Shown here: piece by piece, positions 34,518 to 44,516 of the stretch
How positions within the stretch are numbered: the stretch's first letter is position 1
Layout of the letters: each line of letters opens with the position of its first letter
From: Sphingobacteriaceae bacterium
GTDB taxonomy: Bacteria > Bacteroidota > Bacteroidia > B-17B0 > Aurantibacillaceae
DNA length: 64,000 nt
Direction: 5' to 3'
Assembly (NCBI GenBank): GCA_016705695.1
Contig: JADJLA010000007.1
Span: 52,501-116,500 of the forward strand
Translations under genes and position numbers: made by a program
The notes under the pieces: generated by a model
The model's database searches: none
What the model saw: only the letters and a program-made list of their open reading frames with translations
Told to the model about the DNA's origin: nothing

Positions 34518-34889
34518 ATGGCAGACGTAAAATCAGTAGCTGAAACATTAGTAAGCTTAACAGTAAAAGAAGTACAAGACTTAGCTAAAATATTAAAAGA
34601 CGAGTACGGTATCGAACCTGCTGCAGCTGCGGTTGTAGTTTCAGGTGGTGCAGGTGGTGGCGAAGCTGCTGCTGCAAAAACAACTTTCGATGTTATCCTA
34701 AAAGAAGCTGGTGCAGCTAAATTAGGTGTTGTTAAAGTTGTAAAAGACCTTACAGGTTTAGGATTGAAAGAAGCTAAAGACTTAGTGGATGGAGCTCCAA
34801 AACCAGTAAAAGAGGGTATTGGCAAAGAAGAAGCTGAAGCAATTAAAAAAGCTTTAGAAGAAGCTGGTGCTAAAGTAGAAGTTAAGTAA
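34518..34889 (+). CDS. rplL: 50S ribosomal protein L7/L12
   Basis: 123 residues: N-terminal dimerisation helix, Ala/Gly hinge (AAAAVVVSGGAGGGEAAAAK) and the C-terminal factor-binding domain (LKEAGAAKLGVVKVVKDLTGLGLKEAKDLVDGAPKPVKEG). Recruits translational GTPases. A hairpin follows before rpoB. Confidence 0.98.
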   Translation: MADVKSVAETLVSLTVKEVQDLAKILKDEYGIEPAAAAVVVSGGAGGGEAAAAKTTFDVILKEAGAAKLGVVKVVKDLTGLGLKEAKDLVDGAPKPVKEGIGKEEAEAIKKALEEAGAKVEVK

Positions 34890-34904
34890 TTTCTATTGGA
34901 ATTC

Positions 34905-34943
34905 GGAAAAGGCAGGGCGCTTAGCGCCCGCCATTTTCCTTTT
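34905..34943 (+). terminator. Attenuator-like hairpin between rplL and rpoB
   Basis: GGAAAAGGCAGGGCGC and GCGCCCGCCATTTTCC pair imperfectly around a TTA loop, followed by four T. It is the analogue in position of the E. coli rplL-rpoB attenuator, which reduces rpoBC transcription relative to ribosomal proteins. Confidence 0.6.
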
Positions 34944-35003
34944 GTTGAGAACAACAAAACCATGGGTACCTCTCTTTATTGTTTTACTTAACCAAAAATT
35001 ACC

Positions 35004-38000
35004 TTGGCAGCAATTAAAAATCAAAAACGAGTTAACTTCTCGTCAAACAAATTCCCGATCGAGTATCCAGATTTCTTGGATATCCAGATCAAATCTTTCC
35101 AGGATTTTTTCCAGCTGGAAACTACACCTGATAACCGTAAAAAAGAAGGGTTATTCAAAGTGTTCGCTGAGAACTTCCCGATCTCTGATGCACGTAACAA
35201 TTTCGTGTTAGAGTTCAAGGACTACTACATCGATCCACCTCGCTACTCTCTTGATGAGTGTATCGAACGTGGTTTGACATACAGCGTGCCTTTAAAGGCA
35301 AAATTATATTTGTATTGTACAGATCCTGAGCATGAGGATTTCGAGCCTATCATGCAAGACGTGTATTTGGGAACTATCCCTTACATGACCCCAAAAGGAT
35401 CTTTTATCATAAATGGTGCTGAACGTGTTATTGTTTCTCAATTACATCGTTCTCCGGGTGTGTTCTTCGGCCAAAGCCGTCACGCTAACGGAACCAAATT
35501 ATACAGCGCTCGCGTTATTCCGTTTAAAGGTTCGTGGATAGAATTCGCAACCGATATCAATAACGTAATGTACGCTTACATTGATCGTAAGAAAAAATTA
35601 CCTGTTACTACTTTATTACGCGCTATTGGATTCGAAAGCGATAAACAAATTCTCGAGATCTTTGGTCTTGCTGATGAGGTAAAAGTTAGTAAAGCAGGTT
35701 TAAAACGCGAAGTTGGCCGTAGATTAGCTGCTCGTGTTCTTAAAACGTGGATCGAAGATTTCGTAGATGAGGATACCGGAGAGGTAGTTTCTATCGAACG
35801 TAACGAAGTTATTATTGATCGCGAAACTTTATTAGAAGATGATCATATCGATTTGATATGCGATTCTGGTGTTAAGTCTATCATCCTTCACAAAGAAGAC
35901 GTGAATAGCGCTGATTACACTATTATCTACAACACATTACAAAAAGATTCAACTAACTCAGAAAAAGAAGCGATCGAGTTCATCTACCGTTTACTTCGTA
36001 ATGCTGAGCCACCAGATGAGGAAACTGCACGTGGTGTAATTGATAAATTATTCTTCTCTGACAAACGTTATGATCTTGGAGAAGTTGGACGTTACCGTAT
36101 CAATAAAAAATTCGGTATCGATATTCCAATGGATATCCGCGTATTAACTAAGGAGGACATGATCCTCATCATTAAATATTTGATCGAGTTAATTAACTCA
36201 AAAACAAATGTGGATGATATCGATCACTTGTCAAATCGTCGTGTTCGTACTGTAGGTGAGCAATTATATGCTCAGTTCGGTGTAGGTTTAGCGCGTATTG
36301 CTCGTACAATTCGTGAGCGTATGAACGTTCGTGATAACGAGGTGTTCTCGCCAACCGATTTGATCAACGCAAAAACATTATCATCAGTGATCAACTCGTT
36401 CTTCGGAACAAACCAGTTATCTCAATTCATGGATCAAACTAACCCTTTATCGGAGATCACGCACAAGCGTCGTCTATCGGCACTAGGGCCAGGAGGTTTA
36501 AGTCGTGAGCGTGCAGGTTTCGAGGTTCGTGACGTTCACTATACGCACTACGGTCGTTTATGTACTATCGAAACACCAGAGGGACCAAACATTGGTTTGA
36601 TCTCTTCACTATGTGTATTCGCTAAGGTTAATAAATTAGGCTTTATTGAAACTCCATTCCGTAACGTAGCAAATAGCAAGGTTGAGGTTAACAAACCTGT
36701 TATTTATTTAACAGCGGAAGAAGAAGATCAAAAAAATATCGCGCAAGCAAATGTTGATTTGGATGATAAAGGAAACTTCATCACTCAAAAAGTAACATCG
36801 CGTCGCGAAGGTGATTTCCCTATTCTTGATCCAAGCGCTATCCATTTAATGGACGTTGCTCCAAATCAAATTGCATCCATAGCTGCATCATTAATTCCTT
36901 TCTTGGAGCATGATGACGCTAACCGTGCATTAATGGGGTCGAACATGCAACGTCAAGCAGTTCCATTATTACGTCCTCAAGCACCAATTGTTGGTACAGG
37001 TATCGAAGCACGTGTTGCTGAAGATAGCCGCGTATTGATCAATGCTGAGAACAATGGTATTGTTGAATACGTTGATGCTCGCGAGATCGTTATTCGTTAC
37101 ACACGTTCTGAAGACGAAAAATTAGTAAGCTTCGAGGGCGATGTGAAAACATACAAGTTAACTAAATTCCAAAAAACAAATCAAAGCACCTGTATGAACT
37201 TGAAACCTATCGTTAAGAAAGGTGATAAAGTTTTAAAAGGACAAGTATTATGCGATGGTTATGCAACGGAAGATGGTGAGTTAGCATTAGGACGTAACTT
37301 AAAAGTAGCGTTCATGCCTTGGAAAGGTTACAATTTCGAGGATGCTATCGTTATCTCTGAAAAAATTGTTCGTGATGATATCTTCACTTCAATTCACATT
37401 GATGAGTATACTTTAGAAGTGCGCGACACAAAACGTGGTTTAGAGGAGTTAACTCCGGATATTCCAAACGTAAGTGAAGAAGCAACTAAAGACTTAGATG
37501 AGAACGGAATTGTTAGAGTAGGAGCCGACGTAAAAGAAGGCGATATCCTTATCGGGAAAATTACACCAAAAGGTGAAACAGATCCTTCTCCGGAAGAGAA
37601 ATTGTTACGCGCTATCTTTGGTGATAAAGCCGGTGATGTGAAAGATGCTTCATTAAAAGTATCTCCATCTATCAAAGGTGTTGTTATCGACAAAAAATTA
37701 TTCTCTCGCGCTATTAAGGATAAGAAAACAAAAGCCGAAGAGAAACCAATGATCGAGAAATTGGATTCAGAACACGAGAAGAATGTTTACAACCTAAAAT
37801 TAAAATTGGTTGACAAATTATTCGTTCTTGTGAATGGAAGAACATCTCAAGGTGTAACTAATATCTTAGGTGAAGAAGTTATTCCTCGCGGAACAAAATT
37901 CACTCAAAAATTATTAGAGCGCGTTGATTATTCGGAAGTAAATCCAAGCAACTGGACAACTGATAAAGACAAAAATGAATCTGTAGAGCGTTTGCTTCAT

Positions 38001-38813
38001 AATTTCATGATCCAGTACAACGATCTATTAGGAAAATACAAACGTGAGAAATTCCAAATTTCGGTTGGTGATGAATTACCAAACGGAATTGTGAAGTTAG
38101 CTAAGGTATATATTGCTCAAAAACGTAAGTTAAAAGTGGGTGATAAAATGGCGGGTCGTCACGGTAACAAAGGTATTGTTGCCCGTATCGTAAAAGATGA
38201 GGACATGCCATTCTTAGAAGACGGAACTCCGGTAGATATCGTATTGAATCCACTAGGTGTACCTTCTCGTATGAACTTAGGTCAGATCTATGAAACAGTT
38301 CTTGCTTGGGCCGGACAAAAATTAGGATTGAAATTCTCAACGCCAATTTTCGACGGTGCAACTATTGAGCAAATAGATGAGTACACTGCTAAGGCAGGCG
38401 TTCCACAATACGGACGTACTTATTTGCACGATGGTGGAACAGGAGAACGTTTTGATCAACCTGCAACAGTTGGTATCATTTACATGCTGAAATTAGGTCA
38501 CATGGTAGATGATAAGATGCACGCGCGTTCAATCGGACCATATTCATTAATTACGCAACAACCTTTAGGTGGTAAAGCACAATTTGGTGGTCAGCGTTTT
38601 GGTGAGATGGAGGTTTGGGCACTCGAAGCATACGGTGCAGCCAACGTGTTACAAGAATTATTGACAGTTAAATCGGATGATGTTATTGGTCGTGCAAAAG
38701 CTTACGAAGCAATTGTAAAAGGTGATAATATCCCAACTCCGGGTATTCCTGAGTCGTTCAACGTATTGTTGCACGAATTAAGAGGTCTGGCGTTAGATAT
38801 AACTATGGATTAA
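35004..38813 (+). CDS. rpoB: RNA polymerase subunit beta
   Basis: 1269 residues, the Bacteroidota length. TTG start at 35004: a TAA is in frame at 34989 and no ATG precedes the conserved RVNF segment. The rifampicin region FFGTNQLSQFMDQTNPLSEITHKRRLSALGPGGL is wild type as far as can be judged. KMAGRHGNKG and the C-terminal GGQRFGEMEVWALEAYGA are intact. Catalytic core of RNA polymerase with rpoC, which follows after 94 nt containing a hairpin. Confidence 0.98.
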   Translation: MAAIKNQKRVNFSSNKFPIEYPDFLDIQIKSFQDFFQLETTPDNRKKEGLFKVFAENFPISDARNNFVLEFKDYYIDPPRYSLDECIERGLTYSVPLKAKLYLYCTDPEHEDFEPIMQDVYLGTIPYMTPKGSFIINGAERVIVSQLHRSPGVFFGQSRHANGTKLYSARVIPFKGSWIEFATDINNVMYAYIDRKKKLPVTTLLRAIGFESDKQILEIFGLADEVKVSKAGLKREVGRRLAARVLKTWIEDFVDEDTGEVVSIERNEVIIDRETLLEDDHIDLICDSGVKSIILHKEDVNSADYTIIYNTLQKDSTNSEKEAIEFIYRLLRNAEPPDEETARGVIDKLFFSDKRYDLGEVGRYRINKKFGIDIPMDIRVLTKEDMILIIKYLIELINSKTNVDDIDHLSNRRVRTVGEQLYAQFGVGLARIARTIRERMNVRDNEVFSPTDLINAKTLSSVINSFFGTNQLSQFMDQTNPLSEITHKRRLSALGPGGLSRERAGFEVRDVHYTHYGRLCTIETPEGPNIGLISSLCVFAKVNKLGFIETPFRNVANSKVEVNKPVIYLTAEEEDQKNIAQANVDLDDKGNFITQKVTSRREGDFPILDPSAIHLMDVAPNQIASIAASLIPFLEHDDANRALMGSNMQRQAVPLLRPQAPIVGTGIEARVAEDSRVLINAENNGIVEYVDAREIVIRYTRSEDEKLVSFEGDVKTYKLTKFQKTNQSTCMNLKPIVKKGDKVLKGQVLCDGYATEDGELALGRNLKVAFMPWKGYNFEDAIVISEKIVRDDIFTSIHIDEYTLEVRDTKRGLEELTPDIPNVSEEATKDLDENGIVRVGADVKEGDILIGKITPKGETDPSPEEKLLRAIFGDKAGDVKDASLKVSPSIKGVVIDKKLFSRAIKDKKTKAEEKPMIEKLDSEHEKNVYNLKLKLVDKLFVLVNGRTSQGVTNILGEEVIPRGTKFTQKLLERVDYSEVNPSNWTTDKDKNESVERLLHNFMIQYNDLLGKYKREKFQISVGDELPNGIVKLAKVYIAQKRKLKVGDKMAGRHGNKGIVARIVKDEDMPFLEDGTPVDIVLNPLGVPSRMNLGQIYETVLAWAGQKLGLKFSTPIFDGATIEQIDEYTAKAGVPQYGRTYLHDGGTGERFDQPATVGIIYMLKLGHMVDDKMHARSIGPYSLITQQPLGGKAQFGGQRFGEMEVWALEAYGAANVLQELLTVKSDDVIGRAKAYEAIVKGDNIPTPGIPESFNVLLHELRGLALDITMD

Positions 38814-38822
38814 TCATTTTAA

Positions 38823-38850
38823 ATTTCTCTCTCCGAAAGGGGAGAGAAAT
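38823..38850 (+). promoter_or_regulatory. 12-bp hairpin with GAAA tetraloop in the rpoB-rpoC gap
   Basis: ATTTCTCTCTCC pairs with GGGGAGAGAAAT (one G-T pair) around GAAA. There is no T run, so it is probably a processing or stability element. Confidence 0.65.
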
Positions 38851-38907
38851 CAAAATGAAGATTGCAACACAAGAAAATAAATTAAAAATTAAACCAGTAA
38901 ATACAAC

Positions 38908-41900
38908 ATGGCTTTAAGAAGAGATAACAAACAAAAATCGAATTTCTCTAGAATAACCATCAGTTTAGCTTCGCCAGAAACTATCTTGAAACGTTCAAGC
39001 GGCGAGGTTCTAAAACCTGAAACGATCAACTATCGTACATACAAACCAGAAAGAGATGGTTTGTTCTGCGAGCGTATATTTGGTCCGGTAAAAGATTATG
39101 AGTGCCACTGCGGTAAATACAAACGTATTCGTTACAAAGGGATTGTTTGTGATCGTTGTGGAGTTGAGGTTACTGAAAAGAAAGTACGTCGTGAGCGTAT
39201 GGGACACATTAATTTAGTGGTTCCTGTTGCGCACATTTGGTACTTCCGTTCATTACCAAATAAAATTGGTTACTTGTTGGGATTACCAACTAAGAAACTG
39301 GATATGATCATTTACTACGAACGTTATGTAGTAATTAACGCAGGTATTGCTGCAGAAAAAGGTGTAAGTTACTTAGACTTTTTAACTGAAGAAGAATACT
39401 TAAATACATTAGATACATTACCAAAAGAGAACATAGCTCTAGATGATGCAGATCCTAATAAGTTTGTAGCGAAGATGGGTGCTGAAGCGTTACAAGAATT
39501 ATTATCGCGTTTAGATCTAGATTCATTATCATACGAATTACGTCACAAAGCCAGCAACGAAACTTCACAGCAACGTAAGAACGAAGCTTTGAAACGTTTG
39601 CAGGTTATTGAGGCTTTCCGTCAGGCTAACCAAAATGTGGTTAACAAACCTGAGTGGATGATCATTAAAGTTGTGCCGGTTATTCCGCCGGAATTACGTC
39701 CACTCGTTCCATTGGATGGTGGTCGTTTTGCAACTTCAGATTTGAACGATCTTTACCGTCGTGTTATTATTCGTAACAACCGTTTAAAGCGTTTAATTGA
39801 AATTAAAGCACCAGACGTTATCTTACGTAATGAGAAACGTATGTTGCAAGAGTCGGTAGATTCATTGTTTGATAACTCGCGTAAATCTAACGCAGTTAAA
39901 ACTGAATCAAATCGTGCTTTAAAATCATTATCTGATTCATTAAAGGGTAAGCAAGGACGTTTCCGTCAGAACTTACTTGGTAAACGTGTGGATTATTCAG
40001 CACGTTCGGTAATTGTTGTAGGACCTGAATTAAAACTACACGAGTGCGGTTTACCTAAAGAAATGGCTGCTGAATTATTCAAACCATTTATCATTCGTAA
40101 AATGATAGAGCGTGGTATTGTAAAAACAGTAAAATCAGCTAAGAAAATTGTTGACAGAAAAGAACCAATTGTTTGGGATATTTTAGAGAACGCGTTAAAA
40201 GGGCACCCTGTGTTACTTAACCGTGCTCCAACACTCCACAGATTAGGTATTCAAGCTTTCCAACCAAAATTGATCGAAGGAAAAGCGATTCAGTTGCACC
40301 CATTGGTGTGTACTGCGTTTAACGCTGACTTTGACGGGGATCAAATGGCGGTGCACGTTCCGTTAGGACATGCCGCAATATTGGAAGCACAAATTTTGAT
40401 GTTGGCTGCGCATAACATTTTAAATCCATCTAACGGTGCACCGGTAGCGGTTCCATCGCAAGACATGGTGTTAGGTTTATATTATCTTACAAAAGGTAAA
40501 ATGAACTTAAAAGATGATGGCGTACGTGGAGAAGGAAAAATATTTTATAGTGCAGAAGAAGTTAACATTGCTTTGAACGAAAAGCAAATTGACATGCATG
40601 CCACAATCAAAGTAAGAATTACAAATGCTTGGGAAGGTGATAAATTAGTAACTAAAGTAATTGATACTACTGTTGGTCGTGTGATCTTCAATACAGTTGT
40701 TCCTCATGAAGTAGGTTACATCAATGAATTACTTACTAAGAAATCTCTTCGTGATATCATCGGTAACGTTATCAAACGTTCGGGTATGGCAGTTGCTGCT
40801 AAATTCTTGGATGATATTAAAGAAATTGGTTTCAAAACGGCATTCAAAGGTGGTTTATCATTTAATTTAGGAGATATTCAAACGCCTGCTGAAAAAACAA
40901 AGATCATTGCTGATGCTCAAGAACAAGTTGACGAAGTAATTGGAAACTATAACTTAGGTTTCATTACTAACAACGAGCGTTACAATCAGATCATTGACAT
41001 TTGGACGCATGCTAACTCAAAAGTTACAAAGAAAGTATTAGATAAATTAAGCACAGAACGTCAGGGTTTCAACGCCGTGTACATGATGCTTGACTCTGGT
41101 GCTCGTGGTAGTAAAGAACAAATTAAACAGTTAAGTGGAATGCGTGGTTTGATGGCTAAGCCTCAAAAAGCGGGTGATACAACTGCATCTATCATTGAGA
41201 ATCCGGTACTATCTAATTTCCGTGAAGGACTTTCGATCTTAGAATATTTTATTTCAACTCACGGTGCGCGTAAAGGTTTGGCCGATACGGCTCTTAAAAC
41301 TGCCGATGCTGGTTACTTAACCCGTCGTTTAGTTGACGTTGCACAAGACGTTATTATCAATGAATCTGATTGCGGAACTCTTCGTGGGTTGAGCATGACA
41401 GCTTTGAAAAATAATGATGATGTTGTTGAATCGCTGTACGATCGCGTATTAGGTCGTGTTGCTGTAAATGATGTTTATCATCCAACAACAGGCGAATTGA
41501 TCGTTTCGGTTGGTGAATTGATCAATGAAGATATCGGTGCAAAAATTGAAGCATCTCCAATTGAAACAATTGATATCCGTTCGGTATTAACTTGCGAATC
41601 AAAAAATGGTGTGTGTTCAAAATGTTACGGTCGTAACTTAGCTAACGGACGCTTAGTTCAGTTAGGTGAGGCTGTAGGTGTTATTGCCGCACAATCAATT
41701 GGTGAGCCGGGTACACAGTTAACATTACGTACATTCCACGTGGGTGGTACTGCAAGTAACGTTGCTGCTTCTTCTAAATTAGAAGCTAAGTACGATGGTA
41801 TTGCTGAAATTGATGAATTACGTACAGTAGAGCGCGTAAACAATGATGGTAAAAAAGTAAATATCGTTATTGGTCGTTCAACTGAGGTTCGTATCGTTGA

Positions 41901-43203
41901 TTCAAATACAGGAATCACTTTAACTACCGGAAATATTCCTTATGGTTCTGACTTATATATTAAGCCGGGATCTAAAGTGAAAAAAGGTGAGCTTATTTGT
42001 GATTGGGATCCGTACAATGCTATCATCGTTTCAGAATTTGGTGGTACTGCAGAATTTGAACACATTAAAGAAAATGTAACTTTCCGTGAAGAGTCTGACG
42101 AACAAACAGGCTTTAAAGAGAAAGTGATCATTGAAAGTAAAGATAAAACGATGAGCCCTATGATCCGCATTGTGGATAAAAAAGGTGAGCCGTTAAAAAC
42201 ATATAACATTCCGGTTGGTGCACATATCATCGTAGCTGAAGGTGCAAAAATTGAACCGGGAACTACATTGGTTAAGATCCCTCGTGTTACAGGAAAAACT
42301 GGTGATATCACCGGTGGTTTACCTCGTGTAACTGAATTATTCGAGGCTCGTAATCCAAGTAACCCTGCTGTTGTTTCTGAAATTGATGGTATTGTTACAT
42401 TCGGTAAAATTAAACGTGGTAACCGCGAGGTGATCGTTGAAGCAAAAACCGGAGAGCAACGCCGTTACTTAGTTAACTTAAGTAAACATATCTTAGTACA
42501 AGAGAACGATTTCGTTCGTGCCGGTGATTCTTTATCAGACGGTGCTGTAAGTCCTGGAGATATTTTATCTATCAAAGGTCCTACTTCGGTACAAGAATAC
42601 TTAGTGAATGAAATTCAAGAGGTATACCGTTTACAAGGTCAGAAATTAAATGACAAACATTTCGAAACTATTGTGCGTCAAATGATGCGTAAAGTTGAGA
42701 TCGTTGATCCGGGAGATACCATGTTCTTAGAACAACAATTAGCGAACAAGATCGATTTCATGACAGAGAACGATAATGTATTTGGTAAAAAAGTTGTTTT
42801 AGAGCCAGGAGATAGCACTGAATTGAAACGCGGACAAATTATTACTGCGCGTAAATTACGTGACGAGAACTCAGTGTTGAGACGTAAGGATCTGAAAATT
42901 GTTGAAGCCCGCGATGCGGTTCCTGCAACAGCAAATCCTATCTTACAAGGTATCACACGTGCGTCATTACAAACCAGCAGCTGGATCTCAGCAGCGTCGT
43001 TCCAGGAAACTACAAAAGTATTGAACGAAGCAGCAGTGAACGGAAAAGTAGATACATTGAACGGCTTGAAAGAGAACGTAATTGTTGGACACTTAATTCC
43101 TGCAGGTACAGGTTTACGTCAGTACGAAAAATTAGTGATCGGAAGCAAAGAAGAGTACGAGCGCTTAATGGCAAGTAAAGAAGAAATCGAGCAAGAAGCT
43201 TAG
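38908..43203 (+). CDS. rpoC: RNA polymerase subunit beta'
   Basis: 1431 residues. N-terminal zinc site CHCGKYKRIRYKGIVCDRCG, catalytic NADFDGDQM (about 474-482), and a second zinc site beginning CGTLRGL and CESKNGVCSKCYG. Bridge-helix and trigger-loop regions (GGTTASI-type GDTTASIIENP and LRTFHVGGTAS) are intact. A strong terminator follows 18 nt after the stop, ending the block. Confidence 0.98.
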   Translation: MALRRDNKQKSNFSRITISLASPETILKRSSGEVLKPETINYRTYKPERDGLFCERIFGPVKDYECHCGKYKRIRYKGIVCDRCGVEVTEKKVRRERMGHINLVVPVAHIWYFRSLPNKIGYLLGLPTKKLDMIIYYERYVVINAGIAAEKGVSYLDFLTEEEYLNTLDTLPKENIALDDADPNKFVAKMGAEALQELLSRLDLDSLSYELRHKASNETSQQRKNEALKRLQVIEAFRQANQNVVNKPEWMIIKVVPVIPPELRPLVPLDGGRFATSDLNDLYRRVIIRNNRLKRLIEIKAPDVILRNEKRMLQESVDSLFDNSRKSNAVKTESNRALKSLSDSLKGKQGRFRQNLLGKRVDYSARSVIVVGPELKLHECGLPKEMAAELFKPFIIRKMIERGIVKTVKSAKKIVDRKEPIVWDILENALKGHPVLLNRAPTLHRLGIQAFQPKLIEGKAIQLHPLVCTAFNADFDGDQMAVHVPLGHAAILEAQILMLAAHNILNPSNGAPVAVPSQDMVLGLYYLTKGKMNLKDDGVRGEGKIFYSAEEVNIALNEKQIDMHATIKVRITNAWEGDKLVTKVIDTTVGRVIFNTVVPHEVGYINELLTKKSLRDIIGNVIKRSGMAVAAKFLDDIKEIGFKTAFKGGLSFNLGDIQTPAEKTKIIADAQEQVDEVIGNYNLGFITNNERYNQIIDIWTHANSKVTKKVLDKLSTERQGFNAVYMMLDSGARGSKEQIKQLSGMRGLMAKPQKAGDTTASIIENPVLSNFREGLSILEYFISTHGARKGLADTALKTADAGYLTRRLVDVAQDVIINESDCGTLRGLSMTALKNNDDVVESLYDRVLGRVAVNDVYHPTTGELIVSVGELINEDIGAKIEASPIETIDIRSVLTCESKNGVCSKCYGRNLANGRLVQLGEAVGVIAAQSIGEPGTQLTLRTFHVGGTASNVAASSKLEAKYDGIAEIDELRTVERVNNDGKKVNIVIGRSTEVRIVDSNTGITLTTGNIPYGSDLYIKPGSKVKKGELICDWDPYNAIIVSEFGGTAEFEHIKENVTFREESDEQTGFKEKVIIESKDKTMSPMIRIVDKKGEPLKTYNIPVGAHIIVAEGAKIEPGTTLVKIPRVTGKTGDITGGLPRVTELFEARNPSNPAVVSEIDGIVTFGKIKRGNREVIVEAKTGEQRRYLVNLSKHILVQENDFVRAGDSLSDGAVSPGDILSIKGPTSVQEYLVNEIQEVYRLQGQKLNDKHFETIVRQMMRKVEIVDPGDTMFLEQQLANKIDFMTENDNVFGKKVVLEPGDSTELKRGQIITARKLRDENSVLRRKDLKIVEARDAVPATANPILQGITRASLQTSSWISAASFQETTKVLNEAAVNGKVDTLNGLKENVIVGHLIPAGTGLRQYEKLVIGSKEEYERLMASKEEIEQEA

Positions 43204-43221
43204 TCCTTAACTATAAAAATT

Positions 43222-43252
43222 AAAAACCCCAGCAGAAATGTTGGGGTTTTTT
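43222..43252 (+). terminator. Terminator after rpoC
   Basis: AAAAACCCCAGC, loop AGAAAT, GTTGGGGTTTTTT: intrinsic terminator with T6. Confidence 0.9.
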
Positions 43253-43257
43253 GTTTA

Positions 43258-43350
43258 GAGACAGTAACCACGAAACGCACAAAACTTTGACACGAAATTC
43301 ACCAAAGCTTGTGTGATTTTCGTTTAGGTTTTTAGTGTTTTGTGTGGTTA
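43258..43350. repeat. CACAAA-type imperfect inverted repeat
   Basis: AACCACGAAACGCACAAAAC near 43266-43285 is mirrored by GTTTTGTGTGGTT at about 43336-43348. CACGAAATTCACCAAAG lies inside. It resembles the larger CGCAAAG element at 44517-44772. Confidence 0.45.
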
Positions 43351-43363
43351 AGAAACTGGATCG

Positions 43364-43771
43364 TTAATTCTTAAAGGTAATAATGCTCGTTAAAGCCGTA
43401 CTTGTATGCGCTGGTGCCTCCACAATAGTTGGCTGATTTAATGTAGCCAAATACGTATTACTTGAAACAGTTAAAGTTGTATCGGCTTGTAAATTGGATA
43501 TTTTTCCGGCACCGGTTTCAATGTTGAAGGTCATTAAAAAATTGATAGCGGAAATAATTCCAATTAAACAGAAAGATAGTGAGGTCACTTTATAACGGTT
43601 AAAGATCAGATCAAATATACTGATCGAAGAAGATGTTGATTCTTCTCTTGGTTTTTTTCTGGCCGCTATCATTTCAAAAGCTCTTGCGTTCAATAAAGGA
43701 ATGTCTCCTAAATTGCTCATGTCGTCCACATTCATCTGCTGTCTTAATACTATATCTAAACTCTTTTCCAT
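43364..43771 (-). CDS. Small membrane protein, probable anti-sigma partner
   Basis: 135 residues: a cytoplasmic part of about 65 residues, one membrane helix (about 66-84, LSFCLIGIISAINFLMTF) and a short periplasmic tail of Ser/Thr character. The gene starts 4 nt after the stop of the ECF sigma gene. That pairing and topology suggest an anti-sigma or sigma-controlling role, but no anti-sigma zinc motif (HxxxCxxC) is visible, so the assignment is by context only. Confidence 0.7.
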   Translation of the reverse strand: MEKSLDIVLRQQMNVDDMSNLGDIPLLNARAFEMIAARKKPREESTSSSISIFDLIFNRYKVTSLSFCLIGIISAINFLMTFNIETGAGKISNLQADTTLTVSSNTYLATLNQPTIVEAPAHTSTALTSIITFKN

Positions 43772-43775
43772 GACT

Positions 43776-44366
43776 TTAATTATTGGGGTTGAACTGATGT
43801 AACTTTTCTTCTAATGTTTTTAATGTATAATGTAATCTCGATTTTACAGTTCCAATAGAACACTCCTGGATCTCTGCAATTTCTTCGTGTGTTTTTTCTT
43901 CTTGGTATTTTAAAATGAACACCTCTTTCTTTTCAATTGGTAATTCATTTAAAATAGTTTCGAGCATAGTATTAAAATTTACGGCATCCAATTTTGAAAC
44001 TATTTTGCTAAGATCATTTTCATTTACCGGGGAATTCAAATACTTTATTTCGTCTCGCTTTTGATTTACTACGGCTTGATGTCTGTAAAAATTCTTGCAT
44101 TGGTTGGATGCAATAGTAAATACCCATGTTCTGAACGAACGAGAATTATCAAACTTGGTTGGCGCTTCGGCTATCTTTAAAAACACATCCTGCAAAGCAT
44201 CTTCGGCCAAATTCTTATCATAATTCAACATGCGCGTAAAATATCCCAATAATTTTTTGGCGTAGCGTTTGTAGAGTTCATTAAAGGCAAACTCCTCACC
44301 ATTAATAATAAAATGCATGAGCTCTTCGTCGGTGTACATGGCGAATTTATTTAATTGATCATGCAT
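43776..44366 (-). CDS. ECF-family RNA polymerase sigma factor
   Basis: 196 residues (185 if ATG 44333, MYTDEEL, is used). Region 2 reads FNELYKRYAKKLLGYFTRML...AEDALQDVFLKI; region 4 reads ELPIEKKEVFILKYQEEKTHEEIAEIQ followed by GTVKSRLHYTLKTL, a helix-turn-helix for the -35 element. Co-transcribed with the downstream membrane protein. The regulon cannot be deduced here. Confidence 0.92.
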   Translation of the reverse strand: MHDQLNKFAMYTDEELMHFIINGEEFAFNELYKRYAKKLLGYFTRMLNYDKNLAEDALQDVFLKIAEAPTKFDNSRSFRTWVFTIASNQCKNFYRHQAVVNQKRDEIKYLNSPVNENDLSKIVSKLDAVNFNTMLETILNELPIEKKEVFILKYQEEKTHEEIAEIQECSIGTVKSRLHYTLKTLEEKLHQFNPNN

Positions 44367-44516
44367 CTATTATTAATGTTTGACATGAAAACATAGGCCT
44401 ATTGAATAGTAATACACCTAATGTTGCTAAAGGTTCATTGATAAAGTAAATAAAATTGAGGCTCTGGAAGGCGCGTGCGACTTGTAAAGGAAGTTAAATT
44501 AACAGATTTTAGGTTC

